Assembly: GCF_014269285.1 (NCBI RefSeq) | Contig: NZ_JACOAF010000022.1 | Coordinates: 62,001-126,000 of the forward strand | Reading direction: 5' to 3' | DNA length: 64,000 bases | DNA from: Rufibacter sediminis | GTDB taxonomy: Bacteria; Bacteroidota; Bacteroidia; Cytophagales; Hymenobacteraceae | The notes under the pieces: model-generated | The model's database searches: none | What the model was told of the DNA's origin: nothing | The model's input: the letters and a program-made list of their open reading frames with translations, nothing else | Shown here: positions 38,249 to 46,794 of the stretch, piece by piece | Numbering within the stretch: the first letter of the stretch is position 1 | Layout: each line of letters starts with the position of its first letter | Made by a program: the position numbers and the translations under genes

Positions 38249-38541
38249 AAGCAAGCAAAAAATGTCCGCACTGTCACCAATGGTCGCCCTGGAATCAGGA
38301 TGTTACTGACCGATGCGTGCATTGCCAAAGCCTCTTAGACCCAGCCGCGTTTGAGCGGCAGCAAGCCCAGGAAGAACGCAAACAAGAGGAAAAGGAACGC
38401 TTCAGCGTAGATTTCATCCAGATCGATCCCTCAGACTCCGCGTTCACCAAATTCTGGAAAAGCATTGGCCTGGGGTTTCAAATGGCCTTCGTGGGCATTG
38501 TCTCGTTCATTTTATGGCTCATCGCGCTGCTGGCCGGGTAA
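38245..38541 (+). CDS. Small zinc-ribbon membrane protein
   Basis: 98 residues. N-terminal CPHC...CVHC zinc ribbon (residues 7-27), a charged helix rich in Gln, Glu and Lys (QQAQEERKQEEKERF), then one membrane helix at the C-terminus (GFQMAFVGIVSFILWLIALLAG). Probably tail-anchored with the ribbon in the cytoplasm. Not a named family to my knowledge. Tightly linked to the GAF gene upstream and overlapping the membrane-protein gene downstream. Confidence 0.82.
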   Translation: MKASKKCPHCHQWSPWNQDVTDRCVHCQSLLDPAAFERQQAQEERKQEEKERFSVDFIQIDPSDSAFTKFWKSIGLGFQMAFVGIVSFILWLIALLAG

Positions 38542-38885
38542 GTTGGCGCACCTTTACGCCCCTTTTCTGGCTGCTGGCCGTTGTCTACCTGGGCCACCGC
38601 GGCCTCGTTTGGCTGGAAGCTCCCCGCCCCGCCTGGGTCCGGTTTTATCTCGATGATCTGCTCTGCCTCCCGCTTCTCCTTACCGTTACCTTGTTTCTGA
38701 TGCGGCTCCTGTACGGACCTGAAATCCGTTTCACCAAGTACCACGTGGGCTTTGTGGTGCTGTATGTCTCCCTGGCGTTTGAGTGGGTTTTCCCAAAATT
38801 TCTGCCCCGCTACACGGGTGACCTGGTGGATGTAGCTTTGTATGCCTGGGGCGGCTGGATCTTCTATCGGTTTCTGAACAAGTAA
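38514..38885 (+). CDS. Small polytopic membrane protein
   Basis: 123 residues from ATG at 38514, which overlaps the preceding gene by 28 bases. Three or four membrane helices (TPLFWLLAVVYLGHRGL, DLLCLPLLLTVTLFLMRLL, VGFVVLYVSLAFEWVFP, VDVALYAWGGWIFYRFL). The loop APRPAWVRFYLDDLLCLP looks distinctive. No function recognised; position suggests it works with the zinc-ribbon and GAF proteins. Confidence 0.75.
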   Translation: MAHRAAGRVSWRTFTPLFWLLAVVYLGHRGLVWLEAPRPAWVRFYLDDLLCLPLLLTVTLFLMRLLYGPEIRFTKYHVGFVVLYVSLAFEWVFPKFLPRYTGDLVDVALYAWGGWIFYRFLNK

Positions 38886-39219
38886 GCGCCTGCCCCTTTA
38901 GTTATGAGTTTTGCTTGCAACCAGTGTCTGCAGGCGAGTCGTTTCGGACCTGTTTTGGGCAAATTACCCCGTAAACGGAAAGTAGAGGAGACACTCGTAG
39001 GACCTCCGGACACTACGAGGTCTTATGAGATGCTTCTGCTGCGTTTTGAGGCTGTTTTGGCAAAATGCGCTTAAAAGTACCGATCTTCTTCAAGTCCATC
39101 CTGCGGAACAAAGAGTAAAAAAGATAGTGCACCCCGCCAGTTTTGAGGCCGTTTTCCAAAAAGAGCCCCAAAACCGACGACGTTCTAACCTGATGCGCCC
39201 GCTGCGTATAAGGAAGGCT
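38886..39219. repeat. Spacer with three dispersed palindromes and a stem-loop
   Basis: Palindromes at 38940-38978, 39042-39077 and 39139-39176 are spaced about 100 bp apart. Between the first two lies a CTCGTAG...CTACGAG stem-loop (38990-39025), shared with 12366-12403 and, more diverged, 3067-3102. Confidence 0.8.
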
Positions 39220-39960
39220 ATGCAGGAAAACGGCACCATCTACATCGGCACCTCGGGGTGGCACTACAACCACTGGAAGGGGAATTTCTACCCGGCGGGC
39301 GTGACCGCTAAACACTTCACCCAGTACTATCTGCGCTTCTTCCGGACGGTGGAGATCAACAACTCCTTTTACCGGCTGCCCTCCCCGGAGACCTTTGCAA
39401 CCTGGAAAGCGAGCGTTCCCGATGAGTTTCTGTTCTCGGTGAAAGCCAGCCGCTACATCACGCACATGAAAAAGCTCAAAGATCCGCAGCAGAGCCTGGC
39501 GCAATTTTTAGGCAACGCCCAGGCGCTGGAAGAGAAATTAGGGCCCATTCTGTTTCAACTTCCGCCGGCCTGGCGTCTGAACCTGGACCGCTTCCGGGAT
39601 TTCCTGAAGGTGTTGCCGCCCTACCACCGCTACACCTTTGAGTTCCGGGACCAAAGCTGGTACTCGCCGGAGGTCTATGCCTTGCTACAACACCACGGCC
39701 ACGCCTTCTGCATCTATGACCTGGGCGGGCACCTGTCCCCGCTGGAAGTCACCGCCGATTTCGTGTACGTGCGCCTGCACGGCCCCGAGGGGAAATACGA
39801 TGGCAGCTACTCATAAGACACGCTTCATATCTGGGCCACCCATTGCCGCACCTGGTCCGCCGCCGGAAAAGACGTGTACGTGTACTTCGACAATGACCTG
39901 CACGGCTACGCCCCGGCCAACGCCCTCCGGCTACAGGAGTTGACAAAAAGGGAGTTCTGA
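39220..39960 (+). pseudogene. DUF72 (YecE-like) gene with one in-frame stop
   Basis: DUF72 proteins are TIM-barrel-like with unknown function. The frame starts at MQENGTIYIGTSGWHYNHW (39220; an ATG at 39193 is also in frame) and has YLRFFRTVEINNSFYRLP, FLFSVKASRYITH and LGPILFQLPP, all typical. At codon 199 (39814-39816) there is a TAA just after GKYDGSYS. The same frame then continues with DTLHIWATHCRTW and YVYFDNDLHGYAPANALRLQ to a TGA at 39960, exactly the expected family C-terminus. A single base change (from CAA, GAA or AAA) explains it. It may be a real mutation, a sequencing error or, less likely, readthrough. Confidence 0.88.
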
Positions 39961-39980
39961 GTCTGGAGTCCTGAGTCTAG
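39952..39980. repeat. GAGTCTGGAGTCCTGAGTCT-type repeat, copy 2
   Basis: This stretch covers the final codons and stop of the DUF72 frame and continues past it. Same family as 28211-28238 and 59051-59087. Confidence 0.6.
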
Positions 39981-40417
39981 AAAAGAAGTACTCACTATGG
40001 CGCAGATTTATTTCCTAGCTATAGTGGGCAATAGTAGTTAGGTGGAAACTGATGGAATCCCGGTTTCGCCGTTGTCAACTATGGCGCGGAAGTTACTTCC
40101 GTGACTTAAGATTGCACGTCACGGAAGTAAATTGGCGCTAAGTGATACATGTCATTGTGAGCAATACAGGTTGATGGAAAGTGATGGAAGAAAAAAAATC
40201 GGCAGTACCGGTTTCGCCGTTGTCACGGCGAGGGTAGTCTGGAGACTACCCCTCATCGGTGGGCACGAGTTGCAAACTCGCGCCAGCGTTTTGGGCCTGA
40301 TTTTCTAGTTTTAGCCTACTTTCTAAATAACAGCCTTAAAGCGCACGTCAACCACTTCCAAGTGAAATAAACACTTCAGCAATTAACAACCAACAATTAG
40401 CAATTAACAATCAACAA
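39961..40417. repeat. Repeat-filled spacer between DUF72 and LLM genes
   Basis: Holds an inverted pair of the GCGCGGAAGTTACTTCCGTG family (40079-40140), a direct repeat of CGGTTTCGCCGTTGTCA (40062-40078 and 40208-40224), the three-hairpin module (40215-40287), a long composite of the GTTTT-palindrome (40288-40346) and AATTAACAA-type repeats (40378-40420) that end in the LLM stop codon. No gene. Confidence 0.82.
40215..40287. repeat. Three-hairpin module, copy 3
   Basis: CGCCGT-TGTC-ACGGCG, GGGTAGTC-TGGA-GACTACCC and CGAGTT-GCA-AACTCG, then CGCCAGC. Stem 1 differs from the other copies at two positions, and both partners changed, so the pairing is kept. Confidence 0.88.
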
Positions 40418-41446
40418 TTACTCCCGCGGTTCCAGACCGTATGCCTGGGCCAGTAACTCATAGCTGCGGAGGCGGTCCTGGAAATCGTAGGTGATGGTGA
40501 CGATGACAATCTCGTCTACGTTGTAGGCCTCGGCTAGGGCATCTAGTTTGGCTTTCACTTGGGCGGGGGTGCCGGAGACCATGCGTTGGCGGTTGTACTG
40601 CACGTGGGCCAGTTCATCGGGTTCCAGGTCGGCGTAGAAGGCTTTGGCGGTTTCCAGGGAGGGAACGCCGCTGGCTTTGCCTTGCCGGATGTGCAGCATG
40701 AGCATGTCCATGGAGAGTTGCAGTTCCTCGGCCTTCTCCTCAGTATCGGCGCAGAGCACGAAGATGCCGAAGTTCCCGGCGGGCTGCTTCAGCAGGGCCG
40801 AGGGGCTGAAGCGCGTCTGGTAGGCGTGCATCATCTCGGGGCCGCCGTTGGGGTTGATGAAGTGGGCGAAGGAAAACCCCATCCCGAAGTGGGCCGCAAA
40901 CACGCCGCTCTGGCCGCTGGAGCTCAGCAGCCAGCGCTCGGGCGTGGTAGCCGAACGGGGCGTGACTTTCACCTCGGCGGCCTCAGAGCCGTTCAAGCCG
41001 TCCTGCAGGTAGCGGTCCAGGTTGATGAGCTGGTCCACGAAATCCTGCTCGTTGAACTGATTGTAGGGGTTGAGCAAGGCGGCGGTTTTACGGTCGGTGC
41101 CGGGGGCGCGGCCAATGCCCAGGTCAATGCGGTTGGGGTACAGCGCCTCCAACAACCGGAAATTCTGGGCCACTTTCAGGGCGCTGTAATGCGGCAACAT
41201 GACGCCGCCCGAGCCCACGCGCAGGTGTTGAGTATGCGCCGCCAGGTACGGAATCAGGACCTCGGGCGATGGCCCCGCCAACCCCAGGGAGTTGTGGTGC
41301 TCAGACACCCAATAGCGCGTGTAGCCCAGTTGATCGGCTAGTTGGGCCAATTGCAGGGTTTCTTTCAGGGCCTGTTCCGGGGTGCCGCCCGCCCGCACCG
41401 GAGACTGGTCCAGCACGCTTAGTTTTATCTTTTTCGCTTCTGCCAT
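40418..41446 (-). CDS. LLM class flavin-dependent oxidoreductase
   Basis: 342 residues from MAEAKKIKLSVLDQSPV (41446); a TTG five codons earlier is less likely. Luciferase-like TIM-barrel monooxygenase of the MsnO8 type using reduced flavin. Marks: LDQSPVRAGGTPEQALKET, YWVSEHHNSLGLAGPSPEVL, RVGSGGVMLPHYSALKVAQ, DLGIGRAPGTD and LSSSGQSGVFAAHFGMGFSFAHF. The substrate is unknown. Its stop codon lies in a run of AATTAACAA-type repeats. Confidence 0.92.
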   Translation of the reverse strand: MAEAKKIKLSVLDQSPVRAGGTPEQALKETLQLAQLADQLGYTRYWVSEHHNSLGLAGPSPEVLIPYLAAHTQHLRVGSGGVMLPHYSALKVAQNFRLLEALYPNRIDLGIGRAPGTDRKTAALLNPYNQFNEQDFVDQLINLDRYLQDGLNGSEAAEVKVTPRSATTPERWLLSSSGQSGVFAAHFGMGFSFAHFINPNGGPEMMHAYQTRFSPSALLKQPAGNFGIFVLCADTEEKAEELQLSMDMLMLHIRQGKASGVPSLETAKAFYADLEPDELAHVQYNRQRMVSGTPAQVKAKLDALAEAYNVDEIVIVTITYDFQDRLRSYELLAQAYGLEPRE

Positions 41447-41608
41447 CTGCTTAGATTTCAAGTATTAGCCACATCTTTGGCCCGGAAGGAAACTTCCGCC
41501 GCCTCTGTTTTACGGCCAATTTGGAGAAAACGGCCCAGAAATGGCGCAACCTTTGCAGTATCCTTGTGGTAAGCATAGCCTTTGCTTACGTTTATACGTT
41601 TTTAGCGC

Positions 41609-44086
41609 ATGCCCTTTTTTAACTCGTACTTCGGAAGCTTCTCAGATTGGTTCAACACCCGGCGCAGGCGCTGGATAGCGCGCCACGGGCAGAAGCTACG
41701 CCTCAGCTACTGGCGGTCGTTGAATTCCAAAGGGTGGCTGCGGGTCATGGGCAAGCTCCTGGCTGGCGGACTGATGCTGCTGTTTGTGTTCTACCTGTCG
41801 GTGTACTTCGGGCTGTTTGGCTGGCTGCCCACCAAGCGGCAACTCAAAGCCGTGCAGAACAACATGCCGTCTGAGGTCTACACCGCCGACAGCGTGCTCA
41901 TTGGCCGCTACTTCATCCAGGACCGCACCAACGTGGCCTATGACCAGATTGCCGAGCCCGCCATCAAAGCCCTCATTGCCACCGAGGATGTCCGGTTTTA
42001 CGAACACGACGGCGTGGATTACCGCAGCCTGGCCCGCGTGTTCATCAAAAGCCTCTTGTTGCAGGAAGAAAGCTCCGGCGGAGGCAGCACCCTGAGCCAG
42101 CAGCTGGCCAAAAACCTGTTCCCGCGCAAGAGCCTGGGTTTCCTGTCCATGCCCGTGAACAAGCTGCGCGAAGCCATTCTGGCCCGGCGTTTTGAGGCCA
42201 TTTATTCCAAAGAAGAGATATTGGGGCTGTACCTGAACACCGTGCCCATGGGCGGGAACGTGTACGGCATAGAATCGGCGGCCCGCCGCTTTTTCAACAC
42301 CTCCGCTGATTCCCTCAAGACCGAGGAAGCCGCCGTGCTCATCGGGTTGCTCAAAGGCACTACCTCCTACCATCCCAAGCTGTATCCTGAGCGTTCCAAG
42401 CAGCGCCGCAACGTGGTACTGGCCCAGATGGCGAAATATGGCTACCTTACTCCCGCCCAGAAAGACTCGCTGCAAAAGCTTCCGCTGGAGCTCCGATACA
42501 ACCCGTACTCGCATCACAGCGGCCTGGCGCCTTACTTCCGGGAGCACCTGCGCGAGGAACTGGGCCAGTGGGCGGCGCAGCAGAAAGACGCCGACGGCGA
42601 GCCCTACAACCTCTACACCGACGGTCTGAAGATTTACACCACCCTAGACAGCAAAATGCAGCGTCACGCCGAGCTGGCCTTGAAGCAGCGCATGAAAGCC
42701 TTGCAGATTGATTTTGACAAGCACTGGGGAAACAAAGCGCCCTGGACCGGCCAACCCGATGTCCTGCAAGCCGCCAAGCTGCGGTCACTGCGCTACAAAC
42801 GCCACAAAGCCGCCGGCCTTTCTGACGAGGAAATTGACGAGATTTTCAAAACGCCCCGCAAAATGCAGGTGTTCCGGTGGCGGGGCGAAACTACCCGCAC
42901 CATCAGCCCGCTGGATTCGCTGCGGCATTATTTGCGCTACCTGAACGCCGGTTTTATTGCCATGGAACCTAAAAGCGGCTTCGTGCGGGCCTGGGTGGGC
43001 GGCATCAACCACAACTACTTTCAATATGACCACGTGCGGTCGCGCCGGCAGGTGGGCTCCACGTTCAAGCCCATTGTGTACGCCACGGCCCTGGAAAAAG
43101 GAATCGCCCCTTGCTCCTACTTCTCCAATGACCGGCGCACCTTCCCCGAGTACGAAAACTGGTCGCCCCGCAACGCCGATGACCAGTACGGCGGCTCCTA
43201 CTCCATGCTGGGCGCGCTTTCGCAGTCTATTAACACGGTATCAGTGAACGTGGCGCTGCAGGCGGGTCTTCCCAACGTGGTGCAAACGGCGCATAGCCTG
43301 GGCATCACCGGCGAGCTTCCCTCCACGCCTTCCCTGGCCCTGGGCACCGCCGATGCCAGCCTTTTGGAGATGGTGGCGGCCTACGCGGCTTTGGCCAACG
43401 GCGGGTACCAGATCAAACCCCGCTACCTACTGCGCATCACCGACCGGCAAGGCACCGTCCTGCTAGACCAAGCCAACCCGAACGGCCAGGGCCAGCATGT
43501 GCTCTCCAGCCAGACAACGGCTCTGCTGCGCCCCATGCTGGAAAACGTGGTGCAGGAAGGCACCGGCCGGCGGCTCCGGAGCGAGTATCGCCTGAAAATG
43601 GGGATCGCGGGCAAAACAGGTACCACCCAATCACACGCCGACGGTTGGTTCATCGGGTTCACGCCTGAGTTGGTGGCCGGAGCCTGGGTAGGCGGCGAAG
43701 ACCGCCGCATCCGTTTCCGGGACCTGGAAAAAGGCGGTGGAGCCAATACCGCGCTTCCCATCTGGGGCAACTTCTTCCAACGCCTGAGCTCCGACCGTAC
43801 CTACCGCCGATACGGGTACAGCCAATTCGCCCCGCTGCCCGCACATTTACGGAGCTACCTCAACTGCCCGCCCTATCAACCGCCCTTCGTGGAAGAAACT
43901 GTGGTGGAGGAAGACCGAGGCATCGATGAGTTCTTCAAAAGAAGCGGCCGCAAACTCAAAGACCTGTTCAAACGGAAAGGCAAGAAGGAAAAAGACCGCG
44001 AAAAAGACTGGCAGAAAGACCTGGAGGAAAAGCTGGAAAAACGCGGCAACGGAAAAGGCCGCGGCCGCTGGGGAAGAGAAGATTGA
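41609..44086 (+). CDS. Class A penicillin-binding protein (PBP1A-like)
   Basis: Bifunctional peptidoglycan synthase in the inner membrane. 825 residues: a basic cytoplasmic N-terminus, one membrane helix (about 48-72), GT51 transglycosylase (ATEDVRFYEHDGVDYRSLAR, GGSTLSQQLAKNLF) and a transpeptidase domain with SxxK serine in GSTFKP (about residue 484), SIN in SQSINTVSVN and KTG in IAGKTGTTQSHADGWF. The C-terminus from about 775 is a very charged Lys/Glu/Arg tail (KKEKDREKDWQKDLEEKLEK), unusual in length. A dispersed palindrome (41506-41544) is 65 bp upstream. Confidence 0.95.
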   Translation: MPFFNSYFGSFSDWFNTRRRRWIARHGQKLRLSYWRSLNSKGWLRVMGKLLAGGLMLLFVFYLSVYFGLFGWLPTKRQLKAVQNNMPSEVYTADSVLIGRYFIQDRTNVAYDQIAEPAIKALIATEDVRFYEHDGVDYRSLARVFIKSLLLQEESSGGGSTLSQQLAKNLFPRKSLGFLSMPVNKLREAILARRFEAIYSKEEILGLYLNTVPMGGNVYGIESAARRFFNTSADSLKTEEAAVLIGLLKGTTSYHPKLYPERSKQRRNVVLAQMAKYGYLTPAQKDSLQKLPLELRYNPYSHHSGLAPYFREHLREELGQWAAQQKDADGEPYNLYTDGLKIYTTLDSKMQRHAELALKQRMKALQIDFDKHWGNKAPWTGQPDVLQAAKLRSLRYKRHKAAGLSDEEIDEIFKTPRKMQVFRWRGETTRTISPLDSLRHYLRYLNAGFIAMEPKSGFVRAWVGGINHNYFQYDHVRSRRQVGSTFKPIVYATALEKGIAPCSYFSNDRRTFPEYENWSPRNADDQYGGSYSMLGALSQSINTVSVNVALQAGLPNVVQTAHSLGITGELPSTPSLALGTADASLLEMVAAYAALANGGYQIKPRYLLRITDRQGTVLLDQANPNGQGQHVLSSQTTALLRPMLENVVQEGTGRRLRSEYRLKMGIAGKTGTTQSHADGWFIGFTPELVAGAWVGGEDRRIRFRDLEKGGGANTALPIWGNFFQRLSSDRTYRRYGYSQFAPLPAHLRSYLNCPPYQPPFVEETVVEEDRGIDEFFKRSGRKLKDLFKRKGKKEKDREKDWQKDLEEKLEKRGNGKGRGRWGRED

Positions 44087-44140
44087 TTTGGAGATAAGGA
44101 GATTTGAAGATTTGCAGATGTGGAGATGGGAAGATGAAGG
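44085..44140. repeat. GATTTGAAGAT-type repeat, copy 2
   Basis: Purine-rich units such as GGAGATTTGAAGATTTG and GATGTGGAGATGGGAAGATG begin at the stop codon of the PBP gene. Confidence 0.6.
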
Positions 44141-44159
44141 ATTGGTTCCCGTCTTTATG

Positions 44160-44272
44160 TAGGGGCAATCCCTTGTGGTTGCCCTTTGCTGATGAAGGAT
44201 TGTATCTGCCTGTAAAGTAATCCCAACCTAGCGGGCACGATAAGAGCAACCACAAGGGATTGCCCCTACAAG
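44160..44272. repeat. Inverted pair of GGGGCAATCCCTTGTGGTTG repeats
   Basis: 44161-44187 and 44245-44272 carry the same sequence in opposite orientation; a third copy is at about 12590-12617. The pair could form a 25-bp stem with a loop of about 60 bases. Confidence 0.82.
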
Positions 44273-44295
44273 CAACACCAAAAAAAAGTTAAACA

Positions 44296-44333
44296 AAAAG
44301 GCCTCACCTGTCTTGCAACGGGTGAGGCCTTTT
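44296..44333. terminator. Bidirectional terminator between PBP1A and folB
   Basis: AAAAGGCCTCACC and GGTGAGGCCTTTT form a 13-bp stem around an 11-base loop, with A and T runs at the ends. Confidence 0.92.
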
Positions 44334-44383
44334 CTATTCTTGTTTTCAGCCTGATTTCTTAAAAACAGGCCAAAAACATCGTC

Positions 44384-44743
44384 TTACGCTTTGTTCTTCT
44401 CTACCGTGATTCTGGCCCGGTGGCAGATTCCGCCTAAAGGTGGGTTGAACTTGGAGACGCTGACTTTCACCTGCTGCACGAAGGGGAATTGCTGATAAAC
44501 GCCTTCTAAGATGCGGTGGGCCACATGCTCCAGAAGACGGGCAGGAATGCTCATCTCGTGTTTTACCAAGTTATACAGCGTCTCGTAGTTTACCGTCTGC
44601 TCTAGGTTGTCTGAGGCGCCGGCAGCATGCAGGTCGGTTTGGAGGTAGAGGTCTACCCCGTACTTGTTCCCTATTTTCTGCTCCTCGTCATAATACCCGT
44701 GGTAGGCAAAGAACTCCATGCCTTCCAGCGCAATCTGCCCCAT
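44384..44743 (-). CDS. folB: Dihydroneopterin aldolase
   Basis: Folate synthesis enzyme that splits 7,8-dihydroneopterin into 6-hydroxymethyl-dihydropterin and glycolaldehyde. 119 residues, usual length. Marks: LEGMEFFAYHGYYDEEQKIGN at the N-terminus (the catalytic region), TVNYETLYNLVKHEM, ARLLEHVAHRI and the end VSKFNPPLGG. Third gene after WD40 and divIVA on the minus strand with an 11-bp gap. Confidence 0.95.
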   Translation of the reverse strand: MGQIALEGMEFFAYHGYYDEEQKIGNKYGVDLYLQTDLHAAGASDNLEQTVNYETLYNLVKHEMSIPARLLEHVAHRILEGVYQQFPFVQQVKVSVSKFNPPLGGICHRARITVEKNKA

Positions 44744-44754
44744 AGATGCCAGAA

Positions 44755-45786
44755 CTAGATTTCGTCAAAGAAAGAACCGCCGCTCACCGCAACCGCTGGG
44801 GCTGGTTTGGCTTGGGTGGTCATGGGTGGCTGCACCTCTGGGGTGGTAGGCACCGGTTGCTCCCGCTCGGGCGCTGGCTCCTCCACTGGAGTTGGGCTAG
44901 GCGCTGGCGGAATATCTGGTTTGGGCTCTTCCCTTCTGGGAGGATCAATGGACGGCGTAGGGATGTGCGGCGGCACAATCTCGGGGGTCCGGGGCTGCAC
45001 GTCCGGGGCCGGGTTTGGCGTATGGACCGGCTGAATAGTGCCGGGCGTAGAAGGAATAGACTCGCGGCTTCCGCCGCCGCCTATTTCATAGCCGCCTGCC
45101 TGGGGCTGGTCTGTGAAGGCCGAAGCCGGGATCTCTGCGCTGGTGGTAGCCGGAGCTACCGGGGCTATGGGCATTGAAGTGAATGCGTTCATGGTCGTAT
45201 CTTTTTCGTCATCGGGCCGCTGTGCTTTAATTTGAGCGGCTCTTTGTAAGATACTGGCAAGTGAGGCTTTTGGTTTTGCTCTGGTTTTCTCCACCTTGTC
45301 CAAGGCGTCTGAGGCCAGGTTCTGAAGATCGCGCACCATGTTCTCCAGGTAATCTTCCAGGCGTAGGTAATCCTGCTCCAGGTTCTTCACCTCAGCATGC
45401 ATTTCTGCCACGGTTTTGTCGGCTTGCATGTAGGCGCTTTCCAGTACGCTGCGGGCTTTCTGGCGGGCGGCTTCCAGCACCTGATCGGCTTTGAGCTGGG
45501 CTTCGCGCACCTGCAGGTCAGCGGCTTTAGTGGCCTGGTCTACAATGCTGGTGCTGGTGTCTTCGGCGGTCTTGAGGGTTTTGTAAAGCGATGATTCCAC
45601 CTCGCGCAGTTTCTGGACTTCACGGCCGGCCACTTCCAACTTCAGGCGCAGGTCTTTGTTCTCATCCTGCAACTTTTCCCACTGCTGGGAAAGGTTCAGC
45701 AGAAATGCGTGCACCTCCTCTTTGTCCAAGCCCCTAAACGCTTTCTCAAACGTTTTCTGTCTGATTTCTAACGGTGTAATCTTCAT
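44755..45786 (-). CDS. DivIVA domain coiled-coil protein
   Basis: 343 residues from MKITPLEIRQKTFEKAFRGL (45786), which is the DivIVA N-terminal membrane-curvature-binding motif (I.P.EI..K.F....GLD..EV..FL). A long coiled coil follows (about 35-190), then a Pro/Thr/Glu-rich disordered tail of about 120 residues and a short conserved end GGSFFDEI. DivIVA proteins mark poles or division sites in Gram-positive bacteria; Bacteroidota homologues are little studied. Overlaps the WD40 gene by four bases (ATGA), so it is co-translated with it. Confidence 0.88.
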   Translation of the reverse strand: MKITPLEIRQKTFEKAFRGLDKEEVHAFLLNLSQQWEKLQDENKDLRLKLEVAGREVQKLREVESSLYKTLKTAEDTSTSIVDQATKAADLQVREAQLKADQVLEAARQKARSVLESAYMQADKTVAEMHAEVKNLEQDYLRLEDYLENMVRDLQNLASDALDKVEKTRAKPKASLASILQRAAQIKAQRPDDEKDTTMNAFTSMPIAPVAPATTSAEIPASAFTDQPQAGGYEIGGGGSRESIPSTPGTIQPVHTPNPAPDVQPRTPEIVPPHIPTPSIDPPRREEPKPDIPPAPSPTPVEEPAPEREQPVPTTPEVQPPMTTQAKPAPAVAVSGGSFFDEI

Positions 45787-46712
45787 ATTTCCTTCAAGGT
45801 TAACGCCCAAACCGCAATGCTGCGGTCATCACTACACGAAACTAACTGATTCCAATGAGCCGACCAAAACAATTTGTTGACAGAGGTGCCGTGGCCGGCG
45901 TGCCGGGCTTTGTCTATCACTTTCAATAATTTGAACGTCTGGGCATCCCATACCTTCACGCTTTTGTCCATGCTGCAGGTGGCAAAAAGCCGCCCGTTGG
46001 GGCTGAACGCGATGTGGTTCAGGGTGAACAGGTGCGCAATGACGCTGGCATGTTCCTGATACTGGTTTACTGCCTCCCATACGCGCAAATGGGCATCACG
46101 GCTGCCGCTGAGCAGGTAATCACCCGCAGGCGTGTACGCCAACGTGAACACCGAGCCGGTATGGCCTTCTAACGTTTGCTTTACGTCCAGCGTCTCCAAA
46201 TCCAGCATTAAAATTCGGTGGTCGCTCAAGCCCAGCGCCAGTTCCGGTTTCTGCGGATGCAGCGCGATGGTCCGGATACTCTTCTCGGAGAACCGCTTCA
46301 CTTTCTGCACAGCCAGTTTCTCCAGATCTACCGCCACCAACGAGCCGTCGCCTAAGGCTAGGAATGCCTGTTGCGTGCTCCAGGAATACTGAATGTCAAA
46401 GATGGCGGCCGGGGGTAACGGAATGGTTTTTACGATACCCTTGGCCCGGAGGTCCAGTACTTCCAGGCTGTTGTGGTTGTGCCCGATCAGGAGCCATTCT
46501 TTCTCCGGCACGTATTTGAGCGCGTACACGCTGGAACTGACGCGGGCCACCAGTTCGCCGTGCTCGGGGTTGGTTAAATCCCACTGCACCACCATGCCAT
46601 CGGCCCCGGCCGAAAAGAATTTCTGGGGCTCGGGCGCGCGTTCCAGCGTATAGACGCAGTCGCGGTGACCGGTAAGGGTGGTGATTTTCTGAACCTGAAA
46701 CGGACTAGCCAT
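45783..46712 (-). CDS. WD40 repeat protein
   Basis: 309 residues with about seven WD40 blades forming one beta-propeller (LTGHRDCVYTL, FSAGADGMVVQWDL, LEGHTGSVFTLAYTPAGDYLLSGSRDAHLRVWE, FATCSMDKSVKVWDAQTFK, LVSCSDDRSIAVWAL). No signal peptide, so a cytoplasmic scaffold. First gene of WD40-divIVA-folB. Role unknown, but the four-base overlap with divIVA suggests the two proteins work together. Confidence 0.9.
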   Translation of the reverse strand: MASPFQVQKITTLTGHRDCVYTLERAPEPQKFFSAGADGMVVQWDLTNPEHGELVARVSSSVYALKYVPEKEWLLIGHNHNSLEVLDLRAKGIVKTIPLPPAAIFDIQYSWSTQQAFLALGDGSLVAVDLEKLAVQKVKRFSEKSIRTIALHPQKPELALGLSDHRILMLDLETLDVKQTLEGHTGSVFTLAYTPAGDYLLSGSRDAHLRVWEAVNQYQEHASVIAHLFTLNHIAFSPNGRLFATCSMDKSVKVWDAQTFKLLKVIDKARHAGHGTSVNKLFWSAHWNQLVSCSDDRSIAVWALTLKEI

Positions 46713-46737
46713 GGCAAAGGGTAAGGGAACGGAAGCT

Positions 46738-46775
46738 ATTTTTGCCTAAATTTACCAAAAACAGCCCAAAAACCG
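46738..46775. repeat. Dispersed palindrome in an 82-bp divergent promoter region
   Basis: TTTTTGCCTAAATTTACC paired with AAAAACAGCCCAAAAACC, lying between the divergent starts of the WD40 (46712) and phosphopantetheinyl transferase (46795) genes. It takes up nearly half of the space available for both promoters. Confidence 0.65.
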
Positions 46776-46794
46776 CTTCCGCCTTTTCGCGCCT

